Shown here piece after piece: positions 26,386 through 35,221 of a stretch of 64,000 nucleotides of DNA. Origin of the DNA: Arthrobacter russicus (GTDB taxonomy: Bacteria; Actinomycetota; Actinomycetes; Actinomycetales; Micrococcaceae); NCBI RefSeq assembly GCF_031454135.1, contig NZ_JAVDQF010000001.1, positions 1,116,001 through 1,180,000 of the forward strand, written 5' to 3'. Position 1 is the stretch's first letter. Each line of letters begins with the position of its first letter. The position numbers and the translations under genes were made by a program. Under the pieces are notes generated by a model. It did not search any database. It worked only from the letters and a program-made list of their open reading frames with translations, and was not told the origin of the DNA.

Positions 26386-27252
26386 ATGAGCACAGATTCC
26401 CTTTTCACCGAAACCATTCCGCAGCTGAGCCTGGATGAAGCACCGCCCCAGCTGCCCGAGCTGTTCGGCCCCGAGGTCGCCTCCGAACTGGATGCCCGCA
26501 ACATCAGCGCCTGGTTCGGCGACCACAAGGTCTTGGACCGGGTCTCGCTGACCATGCACGCCGGGCAGGTCACCGCATTGATCGGCCCTTCGGGCTGCGG
26601 GAAATCGACCTTCCTGCGGATCCTGAACCGGATGCACGAGATGATCCCCTCCGCATCCTTGGCCGGCGAGGTGCTGCTCAACGGCACCGACATCTACGAT
26701 CCCGGCCAGAAGATCACCGCGGCTCGGCGCAACATCGGCATGGTGTTCCAGAAGGCCAACCCGTTCCCGGCGATGTCCATCTACGAGAACACCATCGCCG
26801 GTCTCAAACTCTGCGGCATCCGCGCCAATCGGGCGCAGAAGGACTTCCTGGTCGAAGACTCGCTGCGCAAGGCCTCGCTCTGGGAAGAAGTCAAAGACCG
26901 TCTGGAACAGCCCGGCGGCGGTCTCTCCGGCGGTCAGCAGCAGCGTTTGTGCATCGCCCGCTCGCTGGCGATCAGCCCGCAGGTGCTGCTCATGGACGAA
27001 CCCTGCTCCGCCCTGGACCCGACTTCCACCCGCCGCGTCGAGGAAACCATCGAATCCTTGCGCGGCCAGGTGACCATCGTGATCGTGACGCACAATATGC
27101 AGCAGGCTGCGCGGGTCTCCGACACCTGTGCGTTCTTCCTCGCCTCGCAGAACACCCCGGGAGTGATCGTGGAGCACGGCGAAACCCACGCGATGTTCAA
27201 CTCGCCGCAGGACCAGCGCACCAACGACTACGTCAACGGCCGCTTCGGCTGA
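26386..27252 (+). CDS. pstB: ABC transporter ATP-binding protein, PstB-type
   Basis: This 288-residue ATPase has Walker A GPSGCGKST (near residue 67), Q-loop GMVFQKANPFPAMSIYEN as in PstB, signature LSGGQQQR, Walker B VLLMDEPCSALDP and switch His in VIVTHNMQQA. The VFQKxNPFPxSI stretch and the AFFLA...G...EHG end are diagnostic of phosphate importers. A roughly 30-residue N-terminal extension (TIPQLSLDEAPPQLPELFG) precedes the ABC domain. It energises the PstCA-type permease from the cytoplasmic side. No phoU follows, which is unusual for a regulatory Pst system. Confidence 0.9.
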   Translation: MSTDSLFTETIPQLSLDEAPPQLPELFGPEVASELDARNISAWFGDHKVLDRVSLTMHAGQVTALIGPSGCGKSTFLRILNRMHEMIPSASLAGEVLLNGTDIYDPGQKITAARRNIGMVFQKANPFPAMSIYENTIAGLKLCGIRANRAQKDFLVEDSLRKASLWEEVKDRLEQPGGGLSGGQQQRLCIARSLAISPQVLLMDEPCSALDPTSTRRVEETIESLRGQVTIVIVTHNMQQAARVSDTCAFFLASQNTPGVIVEHGETHAMFNSPQDQRTNDYVNGRFG

Positions 27253-27256
27253 TCCG

Positions 27257-28048
27257 ATGAACCGGAAGTTGCTCTTCGCCGTCAATTTCAGCGCCATTGC
27301 GGTGATCGCCGCGGTCACGCTCTGGCTCTGCATCATGCCGAAGGCCCAGGCCAGCGCCGGATCCGGCGACGCCGCACGGGCAGCGCCGGCGGACTCGGTC
27401 GCGGAAAACCCGGCGGAACCGGCGCTTCCGGCTCAGGGGTCCGTCTCCGGTGCCCGCGCCGACACCGCCTGGCTCGACACCACGTCCGCCAGCACCGGAA
27501 TCCCGGTCCGCGCGCTCCAGGCCTACGCCGCAGCTACCGCCCGGGTCAAGCGCGAGCAGCCGGAGTGCGGACTGGCCTGGAACACCTTGGCGGCTTTGGG
27601 CCTGATCGAATCCGACCACGCGCGCGGTCGGCTCACCGCGAAGGGCGATGCGGTGCCGAAGATCATCGGCCCGGTGCTCAACGGCAACGGCTTCGCGGAG
27701 ATCCCCGATTCCGACGGCGGCGCGTTCGACGGCGACGACCGTTGGGACCGGGCGGTCGGGCCCTTGCAGTTCATCCCGCAGACCTGGCGGAGCTATGGCC
27801 GGGACGGCAACGGCGATGGCGTCGCCGACCCGCAGAACATCGACGACGCGGCGCTGAGTGCGGCCGCTTACCTCTGCACCGCTGCCGCGGAGACCGGGAG
27901 CAGCGGGCTGCGTTCGGCCGCTGGCTGGAGCCACGCGATTCTGGCCTACAACCAATCGTCGGCTTATCTCAAGGACATTTTCGACGCCGCGCAGCGTTAC
28001 GCCGCGCAAACCCAACCAGCGGTCATAACCCAACAGGACGCGCCATGA
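27257..28048 (+). CDS. Membrane-anchored lytic transglycosylase
   Basis: The product is 263 residues with an N-terminal signal anchor (about 7-27) and an extracytoplasmic domain. The catalytic Glu is in ALGLIESDHARGRL; GPLQFIPQTWRSYGRDGNGDGVADPQNIDDAALSAAAYLC is the substrate-binding region typical of MltB-like (SLT_2) enzymes of actinobacteria, and ILAYNQSSAYLKDI closes the fold. These enzymes cut peptidoglycan between MurNAc and GlcNAc. It starts 4 bp after pstB, and its position between an ATPase and a sortase suggests it opens the wall locally to place the surface assembly. Confidence 0.85.
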   Translation: MNRKLLFAVNFSAIAVIAAVTLWLCIMPKAQASAGSGDAARAAPADSVAENPAEPALPAQGSVSGARADTAWLDTTSASTGIPVRALQAYAAATARVKREQPECGLAWNTLAALGLIESDHARGRLTAKGDAVPKIIGPVLNGNGFAEIPDSDGGAFDGDDRWDRAVGPLQFIPQTWRSYGRDGNGDGVADPQNIDDAALSAAAYLCTAAAETGSSGLRSAAGWSHAILAYNQSSAYLKDIFDAAQRYAAQTQPAVITQQDAP

Positions 28049-28773
28049 GCACCGGCCGCCGCAGAGCCTGGCCGCGCATTGCCTTGATCAGCCTGGTCGC
28101 GGCCTGCCTGGTTGCCATCGGGATCCTCACCGGCCAGCTCCTGGCACCGGGAAAGCTGCCGATCGCCACCGCCTTGTTCCCCACCGCTGCGGCGGCCGAC
28201 AGCACCGCGGAAGCACCGAATACGGTCAGCGTCCTGGACGCGAACGTCGCCGAGGCCACGCAGAAACAGCAATTGGTCCAGCAGCCGCCGGCACCCGGTC
28301 AACCACTGCGCGTCCAAATGCCGGAGCTCGGTTTGGACGTGCCGGTGGTGGCCGCGAAACTAGCCGCAGACCGGAGTTTCAATCCGCCGTCGAACGTCTT
28401 GGCCTATTGGATCCGCGACTACGGCATCGCCGGTCCGGAGGCCAAGAACACGCTTTACCTGGCCGCCCATTCCTGGAACAACGGCTATGCCGCATTCAAC
28501 CCGCTGATGGACCAGAAGTCCGGCAGCTCAACGGCCAAGGCCGGCCAGAAGATCTCGGTGCAGACCGCGGCCGGCCGGTACAGCTATTCGGTGACCTCGG
28601 TGGCCGACTATGCAAAGTCCGGGATCGCCGGCGAAGCAGACCTGTGGCAGGCGGTACCGGGCAGACTGGTTTTGGTCACCTGTTTCCAGCTCAATGACGC
28701 CGGGGCGAACCGCAACCTCGTGGTCTACGCGCAATTGGATGCAGCCACGCCGGACCCGGGACCCCGCAAATGA
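28045..28773 (+). CDS. Class E/F-type sortase
   Basis: The protein has 242 residues with the start overlapping the previous stop (ATGA). A helix at about 11-33 anchors it to the membrane. The sortase domain (about 85-232) carries the complete triad: His142 in LYLAAHSWNNG, Cys213 in RLVLVTCFQ and Arg223 in GANRNLVVYA. Sortases cleave a sorting signal and join the protein to peptidoglycan or to another subunit. Size and the compact barrel suit class F or E of actinobacteria. With the catalytically empty paralogue four genes upstream it forms an active/inactive pair. Its own substrates are not obvious because no canonical LPXTG is present in the operon. Confidence 0.85.
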   Translation: MSTGRRRAWPRIALISLVAACLVAIGILTGQLLAPGKLPIATALFPTAAAADSTAEAPNTVSVLDANVAEATQKQQLVQQPPAPGQPLRVQMPELGLDVPVVAAKLAADRSFNPPSNVLAYWIRDYGIAGPEAKNTLYLAAHSWNNGYAAFNPLMDQKSGSSTAKAGQKISVQTAAGRYSYSVTSVADYAKSGIAGEADLWQAVPGRLVLVTCFQLNDAGANRNLVVYAQLDAATPDPGPRK

Positions 28774-30248
28774 CCGCTTTGCACGGCACCCGGAACCTGC
28801 AGCGCGGCCTGCTCAACGGCCGCTACCAGCTGGGCCCGTTGTTGTCCCGCGAAGGACCGGTGCAGATCCGCCGCGGCTGGGATGCTTCCCTGCACCGCAC
28901 GGTTTTGCTCCGGATCCTCCTGGAAGGCACGGCGGCAGAGGTCTCCCGGTTCCGCAGTTCGGTCAAGAGCAGTGCCGAGCTCATGTTGGAGCGCGCCATC
29001 ACGGTGTACGACGCCGGAGCACAACAAAGCCCGGAAGGCCGGCTTTGGTGGGCGGCCACGGAATTCGTCGAGGACCAGCGGCCGCAGCGGTTCGCGGCTG
29101 CCCAGATCCAGGACTTGGCGGGACAACTGGCGGAGACTCTGGGCCAAGTCCATGCGCTCGGCTCGGCTCATGGGAACCTGGGCCCGGATCAGGTCTTCGT
29201 ACTCGCGGACGGCCAGCTTCGGGTAGGCGGCTTCGCCGGCACCCGGGATGAAACCGCACGGCAGGCAGACCTGTTGGGTTACCGGGCGGTGCTGCTGGAT
29301 TGGCTGGCGCACTGCCCGTTCCCTTCGGCCCTGCGCCGCAGGTTGAGCGACATCGCAGAGCAGTGCGGATCTGGTTTGGCCGACTTCGACGATGTGCGGC
29401 ACGCGCTCAACCAGCAAACCGGGCCGGAGCAGCGGACCAGGCGGCCCGCCCAATCGGCGGTAGCCACCGCGCAGCTGCCGCTGGTCCGGCGTCCGGGTGG
29501 CCAAACCAGAACTGCGCCCGCCGTCGACACCCGGCGGCAACGCCGGCAGCGGCGCAACAGCGCGATCGCGGTTCCGGGCTTCGTGATCGTGATCCTGCTG
29601 GGCTTGATCGCAGCGTTCTGGGGGCTGAGCACGCTCAACAACCAAGCCGCCGCCGAGCATCGGGTGCCGACCGTCATCGATCTGCCGATTGCCGAGGCCC
29701 AGGCGAAGCTCGCCGCAGCCGGCTTCGAGTTGGGCGGGCAGCGCACCGAGCCGTCGATGACGGTGCCCGCCGGGCAAATCCTCGCCACCGACCCGGCGGC
29801 CGGCCAGAAAACCGCCGAAGGCAGCTTCGTGGTCCTGGTGGTCTCGGCCGGAAAGCCGCAGATCAAGCTCCCCGAGGTCGCCGGAGCTCCGGCCAGCACC
29901 CTGCAGTCGAGACTGGAAGCCGCCGGACTCAAAGTCCAGTCCAGCGAAAAGGACGGGCCGGATCCGGCCGGCACGGTGCTCTCGATGTCCCCCGCCGCCG
30001 GCACCAGCGTCGAAGCGGGCAGCACGGTGAAGCTGAGCACCGCTTCCGGGTTCCAACGGTTGCCCGCCGGGCTGCTCGGCAAGTCAGCAAAAGATGCGGT
30101 CGCGGCACTGCATGCCGCGGGTTTCACCGCCCGGGTGGCGAAATCGCCGGGCTTCGGAGCGCCGGTGGACACGGTTCTGGCCGTCGAGCCGAGGGATCGG
30201 GCGCCGGTGAAGGGCATCGTGACCATGAGCGTGGCTGCGGAGCAATAG
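28770..30248 (+). CDS. PASTA-domain pseudokinase
   Basis: This 492-residue protein starts with ATGA overlap. Residues 16-215 have the layout of a PknB-type kinase but lack catalysis: the VAIK Lys is Arg48 (LLRIL), the HRD loop is HGNLGPDQV (134-142, no catalytic Asp) and DFG is GGF (153-155). A membrane helix follows at about 267-287, then three PASTA repeats: from VPTVIDLPIAEAQ (299), LPEVAGAPASTLQ (about 372) and LPAGLLGKSAKDA (about 437). PASTA domains bind uncross-linked peptidoglycan or muropeptides. The protein probably senses or docks to wall precursors and scaffolds the operon's machinery. Confidence 0.85.
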   Translation: MTALHGTRNLQRGLLNGRYQLGPLLSREGPVQIRRGWDASLHRTVLLRILLEGTAAEVSRFRSSVKSSAELMLERAITVYDAGAQQSPEGRLWWAATEFVEDQRPQRFAAAQIQDLAGQLAETLGQVHALGSAHGNLGPDQVFVLADGQLRVGGFAGTRDETARQADLLGYRAVLLDWLAHCPFPSALRRRLSDIAEQCGSGLADFDDVRHALNQQTGPEQRTRRPAQSAVATAQLPLVRRPGGQTRTAPAVDTRRQRRQRRNSAIAVPGFVIVILLGLIAAFWGLSTLNNQAAAEHRVPTVIDLPIAEAQAKLAAAGFELGGQRTEPSMTVPAGQILATDPAAGQKTAEGSFVVLVVSAGKPQIKLPEVAGAPASTLQSRLEAAGLKVQSSEKDGPDPAGTVLSMSPAAGTSVEAGSTVKLSTASGFQRLPAGLLGKSAKDAVAALHAAGFTARVAKSPGFGAPVDTVLAVEPRDRAPVKGIVTMSVAAEQ

Positions 30249-30255
30249 GCCCGGG

Positions 30256-30885
30256 CTATCCGGGCTGCGTCATCAGCCGCGCCAACCCCGGCCCGGACAG
30301 CTGCGGCCAATAGGCCTTGCGCCCGGTCATCGCCATGATGAGCGCGAGTGTTTTGCCGCGGATCAGCGGACCTTCGCCGGTGGCGAACCCGCTGTCCTCC
30401 GCCTCCAGCCGGAGCCCGCGGACCCGGCTCCGGGCCAGCACCACTTGGTCGCTGCCGGCATAATATTCGGCCAAGGCTTGCAGCACCGGGAGCGGGTGCT
30501 CCCGGACCAGCCCCAGAGGATGCCGGATGTCTTCGCCGTGCACCACGGTTTCGCCCAGCAAAGCCAGCTTCGGCACCGGAGGCGAGGTGCGGCTACCGAT
30601 CGTCGCTTCGAACCTGGCCAGGGTCTCGGCCGGATTCGCGCCGAGCTGCTCCTGCAAGCGCTGGGCGACCTGTTTGTCGAAATCGAAGCGTGCCCGCAGC
30701 ACCCCGAAGAACCAACGCGGGCCGGACAGCACTCCGCTCGCCGTCAGGTGCGCCAACACTTCGCGCACCGACAAACCGGTGCACAGCGACGAGGTGTCCC
30801 ATTGCTCTGGCTGTAGCCCGGCCAATTGCCCTGCCAGCGCAGTGCGCTCACCGTCGATGCTCTGCCAAACCTCAGCGATCTCCAT
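30256..30885 (-). CDS. Mycothiol-dependent maleylpyruvate isomerase-family protein (DinB-like)
   Basis: The protein has 209 residues. The N-terminal four-helix bundle has EQWDTSSLCTGLSVREVLAHLTA, with the conserved WxxPSLC-type region and the His of the metal site; later LLGETVVHGEDIRHPLG supplies further His ligands, as in the MDMPI/TIGR03083 family. Members use mycothiol, the actinobacterial thiol, in isomerisation or detoxification. It is convergent with the PASTA gene (7 bp apart) and divergent from the polyamine operon. The substrate is not predictable. Confidence 0.85.
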   Translation of the reverse strand: MEIAEVWQSIDGERTALAGQLAGLQPEQWDTSSLCTGLSVREVLAHLTASGVLSGPRWFFGVLRARFDFDKQVAQRLQEQLGANPAETLARFEATIGSRTSPPVPKLALLGETVVHGEDIRHPLGLVREHPLPVLQALAEYYAGSDQVVLARSRVRGLRLEAEDSGFATGEGPLIRGKTLALIMAMTGRKAYWPQLSGPGLARLMTQPG

Positions 30886-31195
30886 GCGCCCAGCCTAAAC
30901 GCTCCGCCGCTTTCCGGCTCCGCGATCGGGCTGGGCCAGACGGCCGGTCCCCGGAAGCAGATCGCCACGGCCACCGGAGCCGTTGCCGGCATTCATCCCG
31001 AGGCGCCTGCAGCCCGCTGGCGATCCGGCTCGGACGCGCGGCGAGCCAACCCAGACAGATCTACGTAAAACGAAGCAAAATCGGACATAAGCAACGATAT
31101 TCGTTGAATTTAATCCGCAATTAACACCAAAGCCTTGTGATCTGCAACATAGAGTCACTACGTTGGGGAGCAATCGATACCCGGGAGAGATCGCC
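30886..31195. promoter_or_regulatory. 310-bp divergent control region of the polyamine operon
   Basis: The first 170 bases are GC-rich with no convincing ORF. The last 130 bases are AT-rich and hold a perfect dyad CAACGA-TAT-TCGTTG at 31092-31106, followed by TTGAATTTAATCC, a likely promoter and operator zone. The leader ends with CGGGAGAGATCGCC before ATG 31196. The dyad is a candidate site for one of the Lrp/AsnC or PucR regulators nearby. Confidence 0.55.
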
Positions 31196-32596
31196 ATGAC
31201 TGAAGCACTCCGCGCCGCACCGAAGGCTTCCGCGACGCAACGCGCGGCGCACCGCAACCTCTGGATGCATTTCGCGAACCAGCCCGCCGACGCCGCCGAC
31301 ATTCCGATGATCGTCCGCGGCGAAGGCGCCTACGTCTACGACCAAAGCGGCAAAGCCTATTTGGACGGCCTCGCCGGCCTGTTCACCGTCCAGGTCGGGC
31401 ACGGTCGCCGAGAGCTCGCCGACGTCGCGGCCGCCCAGGCCGAACAGCTGGCGTTCTTCCCCTTGTGGTCCTACGCCAATCAGCCGGCCGCCGAACTCGC
31501 CGAACGGCTCGCGGGGTTGGCCCCCGGAGACCTGAACCGGGTGTTTTTCACCAATAGCGGCAGCGAATCGGTCGAAACCGCCTGGAAGCTGGCGAAGCAG
31601 TATTTCGGCCTCACCGGACGGCCCCGGAAGCACAAAGTCATCTCCCGGCAGACCGCCTACCACGGCACCACGCAAGGCGCACTTTCGATCACCGGAATCC
31701 CCGGCCTCAAAGAGCCCTTCGAACCGCTCGTACCGTCCACCCACCGCGTGCCGAATACCAACTTCTACCGGGCGGCCGAACACGGCTTCGCCGGGGACCC
31801 GGACGACGCCGAGGCTTTCGGCCGGTGGGCCGCCGATCAGATCGAGGCGGTGATCGAAGCCGAGGGCGCCGAAACCGTCGCTGCGGTCTTCCTGGAGCCG
31901 GTGCAGAATGCCGGCGGCTGCTTCCCGCCGCCGCCGGGATATTTCCAACGGGTCCGGGAGATCTGCGATCGGCACGACGTGCTGCTGGTCAGCGATGAAG
32001 TGATCTGCGCGTTCGGCCGGCTGGGCGAATACTTCGGCGCGAGCCGGCTGGGCTTCCAACCGGACATCATCACCACGGCGAAGGGACTCACCAGCGGGTA
32101 CTCCCCGATGGGCGCGGTGCTGGTCTCCGACCGGCTCTACGAGCCCTTCGCCAGCGGCGAGCAGATGTTCCTGCACGGCTACACCTTCGGCGGCCACCCG
32201 GTTTCCGCCGCAGTCGCCTTGGCGAATCTCGACATCTTCGAACAGGAAAGACTCAACCAGCGGGTCCAGGACAACGAGGCCGCATTCCTGGCCACCCTGG
32301 GCAAACTCCACGATCTGGAGATCGTCGGCGACGTCCGCGGGGCCGGGTACTTCTACGGCATCGAACTCGTCCAGGACAAGAAAAGCAAGGCCACCTTCAC
32401 CGCCGAACAGAGCGCCCGGGTCTTGAAAGGATTCGTCTCGAAGGAGCTCTTCGCCAACGGACTGTACTGCCGCGCCGACGACCGGGAGGATCCGGTGATC
32501 CAGCTGTCCCCGCCGCTGATCGTCGGGCAAGCCGAATTCGACGAGATGGAACAAATCCTTCGGCATGCCCTCACCCAGGCCCAGGAGTTGCTCTGA
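31196..32596 (+). CDS. Class-III aminotransferase (putrescine/omega-amino acid type)
   Basis: This 466-residue PLP enzyme starts at ATG 31196 behind GGGAGAGA. Motifs: FTNSGSESVETAWKLAKQY (cofactor phosphate), AYHGTTQGALSITG, LLVSDEVICAFGRLG (Asp binding pyridine N), and Lys in ITTAKGLTSGYSPMGAV. The family covers putrescine-pyruvate, beta-alanine-pyruvate and GABA transaminases. The downstream FAD oxidase, PotABCD-like importer and aldehyde dehydrogenase point to putrescine or a similar diamine (SpuC-like). Two base pairs separate it from the oxidase gene. Substrate inferred from context. Confidence 0.88.
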   Translation: MTEALRAAPKASATQRAAHRNLWMHFANQPADAADIPMIVRGEGAYVYDQSGKAYLDGLAGLFTVQVGHGRRELADVAAAQAEQLAFFPLWSYANQPAAELAERLAGLAPGDLNRVFFTNSGSESVETAWKLAKQYFGLTGRPRKHKVISRQTAYHGTTQGALSITGIPGLKEPFEPLVPSTHRVPNTNFYRAAEHGFAGDPDDAEAFGRWAADQIEAVIEAEGAETVAAVFLEPVQNAGGCFPPPPGYFQRVREICDRHDVLLVSDEVICAFGRLGEYFGASRLGFQPDIITTAKGLTSGYSPMGAVLVSDRLYEPFASGEQMFLHGYTFGGHPVSAAVALANLDIFEQERLNQRVQDNEAAFLATLGKLHDLEIVGDVRGAGYFYGIELVQDKKSKATFTAEQSARVLKGFVSKELFANGLYCRADDREDPVIQLSPPLIVGQAEFDEMEQILRHALTQAQELL

Positions 32597-32597
32597 A

Positions 32598-34040
32598 ATG
32601 CCGGTCAACGAACCGGGCAAAAGGCAGCGCACTGTTTTCGAACGCCACGCACCGGCGGACTCCGTCGTCGAACACGCTCTGGCCGGGAGCAGTTCGGAGC
32701 CGTTCTGGCTCGCCGACATCGAGCTTGACGACTATCCGTCGCTGGACGGAACGCACGACGCGGACCTGGCCGTCGTCGGCGGCGGCTACACCGGGCTGTG
32801 GACTGCGCTGCTCGCCAAGCAACGGCACCCGCAGTGGCGGGTGGTCCTGCTCGAAGCCAGAACCCTGGGTTGGGCGGCGTCCGGACGCAACGGCGGATTC
32901 TGCGAAGCCAGCCTGACCCACGGCGAAGAGAACGGCGCCAACCGGTTCCCGGCCGAAATCGAACGGCTCAACCAGCTCGGCCTGGACAACCTCGACGCCA
33001 TCGAAGCGCAGGTCGCAAAGCTCAAACTCGACTGCGACTTCGAGCGGACCGGGTCGATGGCGTTGGCCGTCGAACCGTATCAGATCGAGTATCTGCAGGA
33101 CGGGCCCGGCCCGGACCAGGTCTACTTCGACCAGCCGGCCATCCGGGCGGAAATCAACTCCCCGACCTACCTGGCCGGGCTGTGGAGCAAACGCGAGGCC
33201 GCCATGGTCCACCCGGCGAAACTCGCCCGGGCCCTGGGCCGGGCGGCGAGCGCGGCCGGCGTCGAAATCTTCGAGCACAGCAAGGTCACCGGGCTGCATA
33301 CCGACGACCGCGGCAGCCGGCTGGCGGTGCAGCACGGTTCCGGCAGCATCCGGGCGAAAAAGGTGGCACTGGGCACGAACGTGTTCCCTTCGCTGCTCAA
33401 GCGCAACGCTCTGATGACGGTCCCGGTGTACGACTACGTGCTGATGACCGAGCCGTTGAACCGCGAGCAACTGGCCAGCATCGGCTGGCAGCGCCGGCAG
33501 GGGCTCTCCGATCTGGCCAACCAGTTCCACTATTACCGGCTCTCGGCGGACAACCGGATCCTGTTCGGCGGCTACGACGCGATCTACCACTACGGCCGCC
33601 GGGTCAATCCGGAGTACGAGAACCGGCGGGCGAGCTATCGGAAACTGGCCAGCCATTTCTTCACCACCTTTCCGCAGCTCGAAGGCCTGCGGTTCAGCCA
33701 CCGCTGGGCCGGCGCCATCGATACCTGCACGAGGTTCTGCGCGTTTTACGGGACCGCCCGCGGCGGGAAGATCTCCTATGCCGCGGGATTCACCGGATTG
33801 GGCGTGGCCGCAACCCATTTCGCCGCGGAAGTGATGCTGGATCAGCTCGAAGGCCTGGACACCGAACGGACCCGGCTCACGATGGTCCGCAGCCGCCCGC
33901 TGCCGTTCCCGCCGGAGCCCCTGGCCTCAATCGGCATCCAAGCCACCCGGGCCGCACTGAATCAGGCAGACCACCGCGAGGGGAAGCGGAATCTGCTGCT
34001 CAAATCACTCGACGCGGTAGGCCTCGGTTTCGACTCCTGA
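32598..34040 (+). CDS. FAD-dependent amine oxidoreductase (PuuB/DAO family)
   Basis: The product is 480 residues from ATG 32598, with AGGAG inside the preceding gene. The FAD-binding Rossmann motif [21 protein letters not shown] is near residue 60, followed by [17 protein letters not shown], the flavin-contact region of gamma-glutamylputrescine oxidase and related D-amino-acid-oxidase-fold enzymes. The C-terminal [19 protein letters not shown] and [20 protein letters not shown] complete the flavin site. It should oxidise a primary or secondary amine to an aldehyde, releasing H2O2. It is part of the polyamine operon; a second paralogue ends the operon. Confidence 0.87.
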   Translation: MPVNEPGKRQRTVFERHAPADSVVEHALAGSSSEPFWLADIELDDYPSLDGTHDADLAVVGGGYTGLWTALLAKQRHPQWRVVLLEARTLGWAASGRNGGFCEASLTHGEENGANRFPAEIERLNQLGLDNLDAIEAQVAKLKLDCDFERTGSMALAVEPYQIEYLQDGPGPDQVYFDQPAIRAEINSPTYLAGLWSKREAAMVHPAKLARALGRAASAAGVEIFEHSKVTGLHTDDRGSRLAVQHGSGSIRAKKVALGTNVFPSLLKRNALMTVPVYDYVLMTEPLNREQLASIGWQRRQGLSDLANQFHYYRLSADNRILFGGYDAIYHYGRRVNPEYENRRASYRKLASHFFTTFPQLEGLRFSHRWAGAIDTCTRFCAFYGTARGGKISYAAGFTGLGVAATHFAAEVMLDQLEGLDTERTRLTMVRSRPLPFPPEPLASIGIQATRAALNQADHREGKRNLLLKSLDAVGLGFDS

Positions 34041-34092
34041 CCCGCCGGGCACTCGCGCACCGCACCTATCACACCAAGGGGATGAGAATTCA

Positions 34093-35220
34093 TTGACCAT
34101 CGACACCCAGCAGGAAAAACCTCCGGCCAGCGCCGGGACCGCGGAAGCCGGCTCGGTAGAGCTGCGCGGCGTGAGCAAGCTCTTCGGCACGGCCAAGGCG
34201 GTGGATGACATCAGCCTCACCGTCGAGGCCGGGGAGTTCATTTCGCTGCTCGGACCGTCCGGTTGCGGCAAGACCACGCTTTTGCGGATGATCGCGGGCT
34301 TCGAGCATCCGGACGCCGGGGACATCCGGATCGGCGGCCAGTCGGTCACCGGCCTGCCGCCGAACAAACGACCGGTCAACACCGTGTTCCAGTCCTACGC
34401 TTTGTTCCCGCATATGAGCGTCGCGGAAAACGTCGGTTACGGCCTGCGCCAGCAAAGAGTCCCGAGAGCCGAGATCAGCAGCCGGGTGATCGACGCCCTG
34501 CGGATGGCCCGGATGGAAGCCTTCGCCGACCGCAGCCCCGGCAAGCTCTCCGGCGGCCAACAACAGCGGGTCGCACTGGCCCGGGCCCTGGTGAACCGGC
34601 CCAAGGTGCTTCTGCTGGATGAACCGATGTCCGCTTTGGACCGCAAATTGCGTGAGGAAATGCAGCTCGAACTGACCGTGCTGCAGGCCGAGCTGGGCAC
34701 CACTTTCATCTTCGTCACCCATGACCAGGAGGAAGCCCTGACCATGAGCGACCGGATCGTGGTGCTCGACCAAGGCCATATCCAACAGCTCGGCAGCGCC
34801 GAGGAGATCTACTCGAAGCCGGCGAACTTGTTCGTCGCCAAGTTCATCGGGAAACGGAACTTCCTTCCGGTCGAGGTCGATTCGGTGGGTGCCGTGAGTT
34901 TGGCCGGGACGACCTTCGGTCCGGGCCACTCCGCGGTCGATGAGGTTCGCGGCAAAGGGGTCCTGGCGGTCCGCGCGGAAGACATCTCGGTCAGTACGGC
35001 GGCGCCGCAACCCGGGCAGAATGCGGTATCGGGCAAACTCGTGGACATCGCCTACTTGGGCGAGGTCAAGCAATACCTGGTCCGTGGCGCGGACGGCGTG
35101 GAGATCCTGGCCCGGACGCCACCGTCGAAAGCGGAGCCGGTCGACTTCGGCGATCAGGTCTGGTGTTCCTGGGCGCCGCCGGCCGGCCAGTTGTTCCGCG
35201 CCGACGAAACCGAGGCCTGA
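34093..35220 (+). CDS. potA: Spermidine/putrescine-type ABC transporter ATPase
   Basis: The product is 375 residues with a TTG start at 34093 (the ATG at 34082 hits a stop after four codons), preceded by AAGGGGATGAG. Walker [10 protein letters not shown], signature [16 protein letters not shown], Walker [13 protein letters not shown] and switch [11 protein letters not shown] are all intact. The C-terminal third is a TOBE domain, as in Pot[19 protein letters not shown] and the domain order match polyamine importers. It powers the PotB/PotC permease with the PotD-like lipoprotein. Confidence 0.92.
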   Translation: MTIDTQQEKPPASAGTAEAGSVELRGVSKLFGTAKAVDDISLTVEAGEFISLLGPSGCGKTTLLRMIAGFEHPDAGDIRIGGQSVTGLPPNKRPVNTVFQSYALFPHMSVAENVGYGLRQQRVPRAEISSRVIDALRMARMEAFADRSPGKLSGGQQQRVALARALVNRPKVLLLDEPMSALDRKLREEMQLELTVLQAELGTTFIFVTHDQEEALTMSDRIVVLDQGHIQQLGSAEEIYSKPANLFVAKFIGKRNFLPVEVDSVGAVSLAGTTFGPGHSAVDEVRGKGVLAVRAEDISVSTAAPQPGQNAVSGKLVDIAYLGEVKQYLVRGADGVEILARTPPSKAEPVDFGDQVWCSWAPPAGQLFRADETEA

Positions 35221-35221
35221 G

